A model generated the notes under the pieces. The model had not been told where the DNA came from and ran no database searches. It saw only the letters and a program-made list of their open reading frames with translations. 64,000 nt of DNA from Isoperla grammatica (taxonomy: Eukaryota; Arthropoda; Insecta; Plecoptera; Perlodidae). Position numbers and translations under genes: made by a program. Positions 13,101 through 22,877 of this stretch are shown here, one piece after another; the stretch's first letter is position 1, and every line of letters starts with the position of its first letter. Location: contig OX246742.1 in the NCBI GenBank assembly GCA_945910005.1, forward strand, positions 47,035,902 through 47,099,901, given 5' to 3'.

Positions 13101-14841
13101 AATAGTGCACTGTCCAAAAGTTTGTTTTATAATGATTAGATGTATTTTAAAGAGACAGTCCTCAAAGTCAGATCGTCCCGTGTACAAAAACATTGCCAGT
13201 CTCGTGCCCACTGCAAAACAAAACCATGGTTTTTAATTAAATTTACAACTTTCTTATATAAAACATTAATTTTGATGGAAAATACTTATAGTAAAAATGT
13301 GGATTTAGGTTTTTCAGTTTGGTATTTTGCCATTTTGTGTCCAGAGTTGGTTTTGGCAGATCAATTACTTTGTCCAACTAGTGGGCGTACCTTCTGAAGA
13401 GGTGGAACCGGACATGAGTTTCAAGGTCAAGCTCTGTCTCCCTCTTCTCCCGGCAGTTAACCCTGACCTCCACAGTGTCCCCGTTGTCGTCGGGGAAGGG
13501 CAGCATCGCGATGTCCCGGTCCTGGGACACAACTGAAACCATTGGCTGCTGTCTCACTGTCTCACTGGTGTACTCGTGATCATACCAGGGCACACTTTCA
13601 GATTATAGCTATTTATCACGGCTAACTCTAAAACTTGTCGCTTGAGATTAAAAATAATGTATACTTATCAGTAAATAAGTATATCTTATACATTTAAGAT
13701 ACTGTTCATACTTTTTTTAAATTTCATAAAATAAATAATATTTATTTATTATCTACCCACCCATCATTACAGGAACTGATATTCAGTGGGGGGTATTATA
13801 CATTATTATTTCCTCATTCCTAAGACTCAAAGTCACAGTTTACATGATTATGTCAGGGGCTGAATTATGAAATGTCGGAAAGCTATTATCTTGTTTTCAC
13901 CATGGCCACACATTGGTTGTTGCCTTCATACTACGGCCTCAGTAGCCTATCGTAGAGTTGTGTCAATGAATGGAGTAAAAAACTCATCCCGGACCGGGAA
14001 TCGAACCCTGGATGTTATTCATTGGAATAAGGAATAAACCCACAATATCACAAGTCCAAAATAAACGAATCAGTACAACGTGAATCAAGTAGCGTCAGTA
14101 TATTGACTATCACATGTCTCACGTCACAATGTCTCAACCACTCAAGTAGTTCTAAACTTACCTGCGTTTACAACCATTCAAGTAGTTCTAAACTTACCTG
14201 CGTTGACAACCACTCAAATAGTTCTAAACTTACCTGCGTTGACAACCACTCAAGTAGTTCTAAACTTACTTGCGTTGACAACCACTCAAGTAGTTCTAAA
14301 CTTACCTGCGTTGACAACCACTCAAGTAGTTCTAAACTTACCTGCGTTTACAACCATTCAAGTAGTTCTAAACTTACCTGCGTTGACAACCACTCAAGTA
14401 GTTCTAAACTTACCTGCGTTGACAACCACTCAAATAGTTCTAAACTTACCAGCGTTGACAACCACTCAAGTAGTTCTTAACTTACCTGCGTTGACAACCA
14501 CTCACGTAGTTATAAACTTACCTGCGTTGACAACCATCACGTAGTTATAAACTTACCTGCGTTGACAACCACTCACGTAGTTATAAACTTACCTGCGTTG
14601 ACAACCATCACGTAGTTCTAAACTTACCTGCGTTGACAACCACTCAAGTAGTTCTAAACTTACCTGCGTTGACAACCACTAAAGTAGTTCTAAACTTACC
14701 AGCGTTGAGAACCACTAAAGTAGTTCTAAACTTACCAGCGTTGACAACCACTCACGTAGTTCTAAACTTACCAGCGTTAATCAACGAAGCCAAAACTACG
14801 ACCACAACCACAACCACAACACACTCTCGAAACAGAAACAT
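10076..14841 (-). CDS. Secreted lipase, pancreatic-lipase/PLA1-like family (six exons)
   Basis: Assembled exons are 14841-14772, 13532-13391, 12930-12785, 12073-11801, 11095-10720 and 10115-10076. All junctions are in phase and total 1047 bases, or 348 residues. Exon 1 is a valine-rich signal peptide (cleavage likely after INA). PTKVLIHGF near residue 103 holds the HG oxyanion motif. VIAVDWGD follows at 134-141. The nucleophile elbow GHSLGAH gives Ser188, GLDPAG gives Asp213, and CSHSRAH gives His275, so the triad is complete. The enzyme should hydrolyse ester bonds of lipids or phospholipids outside the cell. Only four residues separate the lid cysteines (268 and 273), so it is nearly lidless, as in insect PLA1-like members. 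Length fits insect secreted lipases. An AATAAA follows the stop. The last exon (GAWKKSVQQIRL) is the least certain; a stop also occurs directly after exon 5 if it is not spliced. Substrate cannot be decided. Confidence 0.85.
10550..10622. repeat. Short hairpin, MITE-like
   Basis: In the last lipase intron, CAAGGTATACTTGATCT faces AGATCAAGCAGACCTTG around GCTAGGCG. The motif resembles one end of the inverted-repeat element at 37169-37546 (GTAGACCTTGGCTTA), so it may be a solo end of that family. Confidence 0.4.
10720..11095 (-). CDS. Lipase exon 5 (catalytic Asp and His)
   Basis: The exon has 376 bases after TTGTTTAG. It encodes GLDPAG (catalytic Asp), LDKSDALFVDVIHTD, GHADFYP, QPGC-VLPT-CSHSRAH (short lid loop, catalytic His) and a cysteine-rich stretch ending SSNLMGEFAAIA. 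The end GCGCC/GTAAGT is a consensus donor. Read through, it gives a stop one codon later. Confidence 0.9.
11337..11769. mobile_element. Nested CpG-rich foldback element in lipase intron 4
   Basis: The outer ends are inverted copies (GGCATTTACACGTACACTCT and its counterpart ending at 11769). Inside are further direct and inverted copies of TTACACGT, CTCTTGCGCGC and GACGTTCTTTCCCTTGCAA. This suggests repeated insertion or duplication of one small family. The sequence is CpG-rich against an AT-rich intron. The open frame across it is probably fortuitous. Confidence 0.55.
11801..12073 (-). CDS. Lipase exon 4 (catalytic serine)
   Basis: The exon has 273 bases after TTTCAG. It encodes INVIAVDWGDLAG and LHLIGHSLGAHVAG, with the nucleophile serine in GHSLG. 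It ends ATCACAG/GTGAGG. Confidence 0.9.
12115..12335 (-). mobile_element. tRNA-derived SINE in lipase intron 3
   Basis: On the minus strand, TGGCTCAGCGG (12321-12311) and GGTTCGATTCC (12279-12269) are good pol III A and B boxes at tRNA spacing. The flanks do not pair as an acceptor stem, so this is not a tRNA gene. The downstream body (CCTTCCCAACTATCC region) matches about 50 bp near 9655-9735. Degenerate relatives appear near 17273-17320 and 13985-14015. Confidence 0.65.
12785..12930 (-). CDS. Lipase exon 3 (oxyanion HGF motif)
   Basis: The exon has 146 bases from TTCCAG to GATG/GTGAGA. It contains PTKVLIHGF and joins exon 4 as KIKDAYLD, the usual MRDAYL-like helix of the family. Confidence 0.85.
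13391..13532 (-). CDS. Lipase exon 2 (N-terminal strand region)
   Basis: The exon has 142 bases after TTTCAG. It encodes VSQDRDIAMLPFP through LETHVRFHLFR before AAG/GTACGC. This is the N-terminal beta region that precedes the oxyanion motif in this family. A near-identical copy lies at 16318-16459. Confidence 0.82.
14138..14761 (-). repeat. 36-bp minisatellite built from the lipase exon 1 splice donor
   Basis: Seventeen copies of a 36-bp unit (two are 34 bp) lie directly downstream of lipase exon 1. Read on the gene's strand, almost every unit carries AACGCAG/GTAAGT or AACGCTG/GTAAGT, the same sequence as the authentic exon 1 end and intron start. The array therefore presents about 17 extra consensus 5' splice sites in intron 1. 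Most units carry an in-frame TGA soon after the donor, so use of a downstream site would usually truncate the protein. The plus-strand open frames are a by-product of the 36-bp period. Confidence 0.9.
14772..14841 (-). CDS. Lipase exon 1 (signal peptide)
   Basis: The exon has 70 bases: MFLFREC, then nine valines, then LASLINA, and one base before GCTG/GTAAGT. The phase-1 end fits the start of exon 2 exactly (it makes a Val codon). The valine run is encoded by a GTT/GTG microsatellite-like stretch. Confidence 0.75.
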
Positions 14842-15854
14842 TGTTTCAGTTCGGCAACGATTACAGATTCTGTTTTTTTTTTAGTTATCTTTATTCTTGG
14901 AATCGCTTTGTTAGAATGTAATTATTATTTAATAGATATGCACTGATTTGAGTGGAATCTAGTCCAGTCCTTAAACATATGACATCGTTCGACGTTGCCT
15001 TGAGTTGCAAATAATGTTTGCTGCGATGAATGCGGACTGGGGCAACATTCATGCGGGCTTCCCTTCCTCAGGATCACAACAGACTCTTCCCTGGGTTTTC
15101 TCTACTGTTCGCCAACCGGAAACCCATCCTTTTCCTGCTGATAAAAATTCGCGACTGGTAAATCCACGCATGTTTGTTTTTTGGCAAGATACCCAGCTTA
15201 TCAGCTCGCGTTGTTCCATGGGGCTCACAAGAGGGTCTGGGTCACAGGGTATATCTTACTATCTTTGGTCTGGGTTCTCTTCCTACCGCGTGCAATCCTG
15301 TCCGGAATCATACCGTGATGCGTTCAGCACTGCACTTCATTTGTGTTGACGCAGTGGTCGTGGTCTGATGAACTGTGATTCCTCTGTTCCAGTGGGGACA
15401 TAGCATGTAGGCCTTGGCCTACACCATGCGGTTGCTAAAACATCGATTACAATAGTCTTGCCTGTATTAGGCCTAAACGTTTGACAAAAGCTTCCTGAAT
15501 GTGGCATCACATGTGTTGAACGCTTTGTGTATTATAGACCAGTCCCCTGCCCAAATCTTACTTGTTTGATTGTACAAGTTGTATGTAAATATGTATACTG
15601 TATACAAAGGCCGTGCCAAATAAGCTTGTTAATGTAGTATTCACAAGCAACAGCACTTTCTCCCAAGCATCCATCCACGAGTAACAATATTAACATTGAA
15701 AAAGCCTATAAATACAGTAAAACCACAATATCTTGTTTAATTATTAACATTGAAAAGGCCCAAATACAGTAAAACAACAATATCTTGTTTAATTATTAAC
15801 ATTGAAAAGGCCTAAATACAGTAAAACAACAATATTTTGTTTAAAATATGCTTG
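14842..15854. other. Upstream region of the lipase gene; no gene recognised
   Basis: No TATA box is evident within about 100 bp of the lipase start. A 114-codon plus-strand frame at 15005-15349 matches nothing I know and has no splice or promoter support. 15700-15840 holds three near-repeats of ATTATTAACATTGAAAAGGC with CAGTAAAAC, period about 55 bp. Confidence 0.4.
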
Positions 15855-16150
15855 TGTTCTATGTGTAGTACGGGCAAGAAGTGGCTGTGGCGTTACGAAG
15901 ACTACAGCCATGATCACCCCTGAGCGATGGAGGGAGCTGCCAGTCTCCAAAACATCGTCGTTACAACTACTTTCTAGTAGGGCATGAGAAGAAAATACCT
16001 TAAATATAAAGTTACCTTCCTTTACAAACACTTTGCACGAACCTTCAAAGCCCATTGATCCCCTAGTGGGAGGTTTATAGACCTCAACACTTCCCAAGAT
16101 ATTATGGTGTTTCCAATGGCTGCACAGGGGGGCAGCGAGGGGGGGTCGAC
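15855..16150 (-). mobile_element. Dispersed repeat, copy A (minus orientation)
   Basis: Nearly the same sequence occurs in plus orientation at about 63455-63760. Both copies run from a G- or C-rich end (GCTGCACAGGGG), through the stretch encoding MGFEGSCKV, to GTCTTCGTAACGCCAC. Their shared open frame follows from DNA identity and does not show that they code. The element class is unknown. Confidence 0.55.
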
Positions 16151-16317
16151 CCGGGTCGGGCCAACCACAAACTTAAAAAAAGGAAAATATTGAATAAAAT
16201 TTTCTCATAACATTAATAATGATGTGTTGTCTTTTCGTCAACCATATTAAACTTGCATCTCTTGACTCCAGAGTTGGTTTTGGCAGATCAATTACTTTGT
16301 CCAACTAGTGGGCGTAC

Positions 16318-16459
16318 GTTCTGTAGAGGTGAAACCGGACATGGGTTTCAAGGTCAAGCTCTGTCTCCCTCTTCTCCCGGCAGTGAACGTTGACCTCCAC
16401 AGTGTCCCCGTTGTCGTCGGGGAAGGGTAGCATCGCGATGTCCCGGTCCTGGGACACAA
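16318..16459 (-). pseudogene. Duplicate of lipase exon 2, open frame intact
   Basis: The 142-base copy is the same length as exon 2 at 13391-13532. It keeps the TTTCAG acceptor and a donor (GAAC/GTACGC). It translates without stops (VSQDRDIAMLPFP to VRFHLYRT), with a few substitutions. About 45 bp of flanking intron are also copied. It lies upstream of lipase exon 1, so it cannot be a simple mutually exclusive exon unless another promoter lies beyond. It may be a relic of an upstream gene copy; no matching copies of the other exons are seen nearby. Confidence 0.7.
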
Positions 16460-17165
16460 CTGAAACCATTGGCTGCTGTCTCACTGTCTCACTGTCTCAC
16501 TGTCTCACTGTCTCACTGGTACAGTATAAACCTGGGACACAACTGAAACCATTGGCTGCTGTCTCACTGTCTCACTAGTACAGTATAAACCTGGGACCCA
16601 ACTGAAACCATTGGCAGCTGTATCACTGGTACAGTATAAACCTGGGACACAACTGAAACCATTGGCTGCTGTCTCACTGGTACAGTTTAAACCTGGGACA
16701 CAACTGAAACCATTGACAGCTGTCTCACTGGTACAGTATAAACCTAGGACACAACTGAAACCATTGGCTGCTGTCTCACTGGTACAGTATAAACCTGGGA
16801 CACAACTGAAACCATTGGCTGCTGTCTCACTGGTACAGTATAAACCTGGGACACAACTGAAACCATTGGCTGCTGTCTCACTGTCTCACTGGTACAGTAT
16901 AAACCTGGGACACAACTGAAACCATTGGCTGCTGTCTCACTGTCTCACTGGTACAGTATAAACCTGGGACACAACTGAAACCATTGGCTGCTGTCTCACT
17001 GGTACAGTTTAAACCTGGGACACAACTGAAACCATTGACAGCTGTCTCACTAGTACAGTATAAACCTAGGACACAACTGAAACCATTGGCTGCTGTCTCA
17101 CTGGTACAGTATAAACCTGGGACACAACTGAAACCATTGGCTGCTGTCTCACTGGTACAGTATAC
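16460..17165 (-). repeat. About 51-bp minisatellite built from a lipase splice acceptor
   Basis: Twelve copies abut the duplicated exon 2 on its upstream side. On the minus strand each unit reads GTACCAGTGAGACAGCAGCC, AATGGTTTCAG, then TTGTGTCCCAG. That is the intron end, acceptor and first 11 exon bases of lipase exon 2. Some units carry extra GTGAGACA steps. This mirrors the donor-derived array at 14138-14761. Confidence 0.9.
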
Positions 17166-17599
17166 TTTTAGTGACCGACCACCCTTAAATAGCTCATCCC
17201 AATCGCATTTATCCACTTAGATCGTGTTCCTACATGTAATTTATCAACAATTATCCCCACAAACCGTCTGCCAGGATTGCCGGTAACCAGAACAGAACAG
17301 AAGACCTTCCGAATGAAGTATTGCATGTGTTCCACTGTTTTTCAATACCGCGCCTTTTTAACTTGTCACGCAGGCGACTGGTGTACTGCGTTCCTTCGTC
17401 CGCCTTCGTCGCCGAACATAACCTCACAAATTGAGTTAATTGCTACCGGCTTAGCAAGGGTAAAAAGAAATATTACGGTAAATAACTTATTGGATATACG
17501 TTTTTTTCAATAAAATAACTAACGATTAACGATTCTAACTCAGTCTCAATTTTTTTTAGTATTTTGGAGGCTTCATCCTAAAATCTTCATCGTTTCCAG

Positions 17600-18644
17600 T
17601 CGCTGTGCAGTGGACGTGCTTAGGACCATCTCCAACCAGTTTAGCAGTACGCTCGATTTAAGGAGTTCTGTAAGTATTACTTCATAGGAAAATGTATTGC
17701 GTTAGTCAGCTTGCCTTAAAATGCTGGAATCTACGTGTAGGTCTAGGCTAGGCTAGGGCTAGGCCTTACTCCTAGATGCCCGTGCCTAGGCCTAGGCCTA
17801 GGCCTCATTCATCTAATTAAAATCTAACAATTTACGATACTATCAGAACGGTAGCCTAAACCTAGGGCCTATTCTAGGCTAATCCATAGAGTAGTGAAAT
17901 TCCCATAGCAGCTCCATTGAACAACTTGCGCTCAGTGACACAGGGCCTATCGCGGTGTGGCAGTGATTGGGTTGACATCTGTTCCTTTTTCCTTACCAAT
18001 ATATAAACTAGGCCCTATCTCATGTTGTAATAGTACTACTACTACTTGATCGGCTCTTCCACTTCACCCACAGCTCGTAAAGCATAGCCTAGGCCTTAGG
18101 ACCTGCGCGTGCATGTGTTTGCAGCAAGAAAATTGCTCAAGTTTCGCTACTGTATAGGCTAGGGCCTAGGCCTAGTAACCTATATTATTGTGTTAACATA
18201 CAGTCTCAATTATTTTATTTTCGTGTTCTGGGGGATTTCATCCTACAATCTTCATCGTTTTCAGTCGCCGAGCAGAGGGAGTGCCATGGTGTAGGACCCT
18301 AGCCCCATCGCCCAGGTCCATCCAGTTAGGCAGTACGCTCGATCTAAGGAGTTCTGTAAGTTTTACTTGTTAAATTAATATATTGCATTTGTTTGTCAGC
18401 TGAAAGTGTTTTAATATAGGCATTATGGTTGGCCTATTGCCATAATTTTAATATAATAATATAATAATAATAGGCCTAGGCATATGTCTACTATGCCTCT
18501 TGACTTCTTTAAAAAGCTTATCTTATGAGTGTATTTCTCTTTGTATTTCAGAAACAACAAGAAAATCTACTTCAGCATTTTCGTTTTAAACAAGAAATCA
18601 AGTTTTGCATCAAGAACATTCTTGAAGATATAGAACATTTTTAG
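17600..18644 (+). CDS. Putative small gene: duplicated internal exon plus terminal exon
   Basis: Three exon-like blocks occur: 17600-17669 and 18265-18355 (paralogous, both ending GTTCT/GTAAG after CAGTACGCTCGAT) and 18552-18644 after TTGTATTTCAG. Both duplicated blocks are open in the same frame and end in phase 0 (STLDLRSS). The third block opens in phase 0 and encodes KQQENLLQHF through EDIEHF and a TAG. The lengths 70 and 91 differ by 21, a multiple of 3. The upstream intron ends are duplicated too. No family is recognised and no start exon was found. A non-coding transcript is equally possible. Confidence 0.3.
17700..18180. repeat. AGGCCTA-rich stretch
   Basis: Multiple overlapping copies of the palindromic AGGCCT/CCTAGG motif occur (for example CCTAGGCCTAGGCCTAGG near 17786-17803). 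The same hexamer is scattered through the rest of the window. Its function is unknown. Confidence 0.5.
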
Positions 18645-18669
18645 TCAGGGATTTAGCAAATTTACCGAG

Positions 18670-18940
18670 TTAAAGTATTTTGTGTCTTAATTTGACCATA
18701 TGGTAGCAAAAATACTGATTATTTTAAAACCTCAAGAACTGTGGCAGAAAAGGACTGAAAATTACCTTCTGATCCACCAAAATATTGGAAGATTATACGT
18801 GTGTTTCTGTTCATGTTCTTTTGTTTCACTGAGTTTAAGTATTTTGTGATTTAATACGACCGTAAAGTATCTGAAAATACGTTAACCTCAAGAATTGTGG
18901 CAGAAAAGGACTGATAATTACCTTCTGATCCACCCAACAC
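18670..18940. repeat. Two tandem copies, about 157-bp period
   Basis: The block from GAGTTAAAGTATTTTGTG to CCTTCTGATCCACC recurs once with about 85 percent identity by eye. It has no open frame of note. Confidence 0.6.
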
Positions 18941-19107
18941 ACAAGTGCATACTTCCGTGAAGTTGTTTGCTCTTTATGTCCACACATGTGTATTGTGCAT
19001 GTGTGCAATGTATTTCTTCCTCACAGCCTAGGTTGGTTGGCGATCGGTTTCTTCGCATGGAAACTATAGGTAAGGTGGTTTTCATGAATTAGCATCAAGC
19101 CAATTAA

Positions 19108-19776
19108 AGGAATAGTCACGTGAAAAACTAAAAAACTACGATTTGTATATGTCCACCCTCAAATATGGAAAACATGACTAAAAGATACCATACTTTAAAA
19201 GCAGGCAGTTAAAAAACTAAAGAAAACGCGATTTTTTGGCTTGTTGCTACCAAGTAGCACCGAGCAACTCTTCTCATGGTAATTCCCATATATAACAAAA
19301 ATGTTGCCTCGAGATAGTAAAACCACCGCTAAAATAGGGCACTTATCAAAAATCGATCAGGAGGTTTAATGTGCATCGTTTCTCTACCGATAACATGCTT
19401 CTTAGTACGAACGAGTACGTACTTCTACAAAATGCCCTTCAATTAATTTTTTTGTGACTTGATGTGTAGAAAAGTTGCAATTTGTTTTGAGCGGCACTGT
19501 CTGCAGTCGCCGAGTGTTGTATCTGGATTCGTATAACACAAAATGAGTGCTCTGTCGATCGGGAAGGCACTAGCGAGCTCACAACCGATACAGCTGTACT
19601 ACCCTTTAGAAGAAAAATGCAGCAGAGCTGGCGAAGGGAATCTAGTAGAATAGAGAATGTTCACTATTTTTTTTCTTGCATTGAAGCAACCTATATCAAT
19701 TTTATTTGAAACATAACTGAATTTCTTGCACTTATGACTCATTGGTGATTTTTTAGTTTTTCACCTGACTATTCCT
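19108..19776. mobile_element. MITE with 28-bp inverted ends and TTAA duplication
   Basis: The left end AGGAATAGTCACGTGAAAAA and the right end are inverted copies with one mismatch. They are flanked by TTAA at 19104-19107 and 19777-19780. A TTAA target is typical of piggyBac, but AATT (4 bp) would fit equally because of the palindrome. The element is 669 bp and non-coding. Confidence 0.75.
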
Positions 19777-20398
19777 TTAATTAGGCTGTATCTATAGGGC
19801 ACCACCCAGAATAAATTTGTCACTTTGGACTTGATTCAATATTCATACTGTAAATACAAAAACAAATTACGAATTGAAGGCATGTGTCCAATAATTTAAC
19901 ATGACAAAGTTTATTATTAAATTAATTATTGGAACTTTATTTATTTTATTTATTTATTTTATTTATAACTATTATTAAGCATAGCTACAGTGAATCACCC
20001 ATAAGTCTGCAAGAAAGTAGTTGTTAGTAGTAGTTTAAAGTAGGAACACAGAAATAAACTTATCCATTGGGAGTGAATGTAATAATGACAGTAGGACAAC
20101 AGCTGATTGAACAAGTAGATAAGTTGCAACAAGAAATAAAGAGTTATATTTATGAAAAGAGAAACATTGAACTGAGACGTTTTGGCCAAGTAGGTAGGCT
20201 AGTTGTCTTGATCACTTGACAAAAAGACAGGCAAAGTCCTAGCAACCTGACTGGACCAAGGGCTTAAAACCAGCTTCATTTCTGAATGGATTCATAATTA
20301 ATTTACTAAAATACTAATTCACTATGGTAGTAATTATTGCATAGCCTAGATTGTGTCTGTCTATATCTGTAACTGTTTGCGGTTGTCATTCATCATCA

Positions 20399-20704
20399 TT
20401 ATCCATCGCCGTTTCCTGCTTCTGGCAGGGTCAGCTTGGGTTTCATAACCAAATTTTTCCGCCTCTTCCTATCTTCCCACAGTCGTATTTCCTCTACTTG
20501 CTCCCAGTTCTCTCCTCTCATCTGTAGGTCTTCAGCAATCTTTTCCTTCCATCTCTTCCTTCGTCTTCCCCGTCTTCTTCTTCCTTCGATCTTCTTTTCA
20601 TATATTCTCCTGGGCATCCTCTCTTCCGTCATCTGTTTCATGTGTCCAAACCATCTCAGCCTTGTCCTTCCCATTCTGTCCCCTAGCTTCTCTTCACCAA
20701 GCAT
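20399..20704 (-). mobile_element. Non-LTR retrotransposon 3' fragment (RT C-terminus)
   Basis: The frame encodes LRWFGHMKQMTEERMPRRIY and RRRRGRRRKRWKEKIAEDL. This is the well-known basic C-terminal tail of LINE reverse transcriptases. It ends in a GATGATGA-like simple repeat on the minus strand. The copy is 5'-truncated and non-functional. Confidence 0.85.
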
Positions 20705-20971
20705 TTCGCGGTTGTATCACTGCATAATTTTCCAGGATCGTGTCAAGATCGCCAGCCAGCTCGAGATCATCCAACATCGACGTCGAGACGGCTTCTTTGT
20801 GTCGCCGCTTCGATTGTAAGTTCAACACGTGTGTAAGTCGATGCACAAAATGTAGTACCTGGTTTCAAAAATGCTCATTCCATTATCGTTTCCATATCTC
20901 ATTTGGAAGCTTTGCACGTTGGGTAAGATAATGGAGTGGGCACTAACTTGGCAACTTCAAACTATAGTTGT

Positions 20972-21120
20972 CCCAAGACTACCTTACACATGTTTTCGTC
21001 ACAGGCGACGGGTTCGTAGCCAATCAGCGATCGGTATTTGCGCGTGCTTTTCTCGGGCGGTTCGCTGGTTGGCTATGAATGCCTCGCCTGTGGCGAAAGC
21101 ATGTGTAAGGTAGTCTTGGG
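20972..21120. mobile_element. Foldback MITE, copy 2
   Basis: Long inverted ends (CCCAAGACTACCTTACACAT and its complement ending at 21120) surround an inner CCAATCAGCG / CGCTGGTTGG pair. It is related to 9747-9865. Confidence 0.75.
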
Positions 21121-22058
21121 TCAAGTATATGAAATCATCAACACTGAAAACATGTGTAGGAATTTGATTGGTGGAATACATCCTTTTTTTTTTTCCTGTT
21201 ACTGTACCCACTATTATAGCTGAACTATAGAAAATTGGCATACTTTGGACCTTCTACTTTCTAAGTTTGTATTTTTCAGTTCAATAAGCTTTGAGAAAAC
21301 TGTTTAAATGCTTTTAATTAATTTTATTCTTGTTTTGGTTTCATTGAGAGACCATTTTTTTGTGGTTTATCTATTTTTGACAAGTTTGTTAGAGTCATCT
21401 GAAAATGTGATTTATGTAAAAAAAAAAAAAAAAAAAAATGTTGGCTGCTGTCTGGTGCTTGCTTTGCTACTCAATGATAAATTATCTTAATATAGTGATT
21501 CAGATAATTAATTTTGGTTTTATTACTGTCGGTTTTGCTGTTTTACACTGGTGATTCAATTCAAGTACTTTTTGTATTGCTTTGACAGTTCGAGTTTTCT
21601 AGATATACGGTCCCATTCAACAAGCATATTGGTTGAGTTCTAAGTTTCAATCAGTGTTGATGATATCAGAGTTGGAGCTGTCATTGGTGAATGGTAAGTG
21701 CATATGTAGCTTACACTTAGACTACTCCACAGTTCATACAAGAATAATTGTGCTTGTAAGATAGATCCAATTCTACTGATACTTCTTCTGTTAAGTAGCC
21801 ATATCACATAGCTTCAAGCTATTTTGAGCTACAAAGTTCCACGTACATAACCCATATACTGTAGTTTCTAAGTTTTTGTCAAAATATGAATGCAAATAAT
21901 CTGTGCTGTTAAAGCACCCTAAGTCCATAATCTAGCAAAAATAATTTTAGATATTAAGCAATACTAAACATGTAACCATTTTTTTTCTGCAGAATCAAAA
22001 TTGAAAAGCTTAACAAAATGAAAGAAAATGAAATTCAGAAATAATTGCAATACAAATA
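21121..22058. other. AT-rich spacer, no gene seen
   Basis: It contains a 20-bp A tract near 21420. No open frame carries coding signals, and no splice-bounded exon stands out. Confidence 0.5.
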
Positions 22059-22875
22059 CAGTACAACCTTGATATAACGTCGCTGAAGGGACAATTGATT
22101 TTTGACGATATATCAAGCAGGACGTTGTAGCAAATTATAATTTAAAACGGTAGGCCTAACTGATTAATGGCTCAGTTTGAAGTAAATGTACTCTCAGGGG
22201 CAACATCAATAATGAAGGGACTGAAATAGACACAGATTAGATTTGTTGCAGAGTATGACCTGCAGTATTCTATAGTAGGTAACATTAAAGATAACAAAAA
22301 ATGATATTACACAATTTTGGTGGGGGGGAGTAGACGTTTTTTAGCCAACTATCTTAGGTATAGGCCTACACACTTCCTTCTAATTTGACTGTACAGTCGG
22401 CTGTCACCGCTCTTATCAAGGAGGAGATAACGTAAACATCCAGTGCTTTTAAGAATATGCGTATCTCACGAGTGGTAAACTGGTTTATTTCCATTTTGGG
22501 TCTTTGTCGAGACAATGTATTAGATACAGCCTGCCGGCTAGCTGTGAGTCACTCGCAGGGGCCCTCTACTTGAGTCAAGGTTCACAGCGCATAAGGCGGG
22601 GGGGGGGGGGGGGGGGGGGGAGTAAAATGACAGTTGAATTCAATTGTAAAAGCAGGAATTTTATCTGAAAGGACGTTATATCAATTGCTTTACTAAGGTA
22701 GGGATGTTAATTTAGCGACGACGTACTATCACATTCAACGTTATCAGGTAACGTATTATCAAGAGATAATTATTAATTAACATTGCGTCTTATGGGGTTT
22801 CGTCGGGACTTTATCAAAACGACGTGATAATGCGAACTACGTTCTATCAGATGACATAATAACGTGGTTGTACTG
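22059..22875. mobile_element. pogo/Tigger-like non-autonomous element
   Basis: It starts CAGTACAACCTTGATATAAC and ends with the inverted form (GTTATTATGTC region, then GGTTGTACTG). TA is duplicated at each side (22057-22058 and 22876-22877). CAGT-initiated ends with a TA target are the hallmark of the pogo/Tigger branch of Tc1/mariner. Near the middle is a 23-bp G tract (22598-22620). No transposase frame survives. Confidence 0.75.
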
Positions 22876-22877
22876 TA

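Noticed and set aside
14103..14884. Ser/Asn-rich and Leu/Thr-rich plus-strand frames
   Set aside because: By-products of the 36-bp donor-derived minisatellite, on the strand opposite to the gene.
15005..15349. 114-codon plus-strand frame
   Set aside because: No domain, no splice support, overlapping alternative frame; probably chance.
20736..20815. Plus-strand exon between TTTTCCAG and GTAAGT
   Set aside because: Splice sites look good but two frames are open and no partner exon or family was found; too weak to call.
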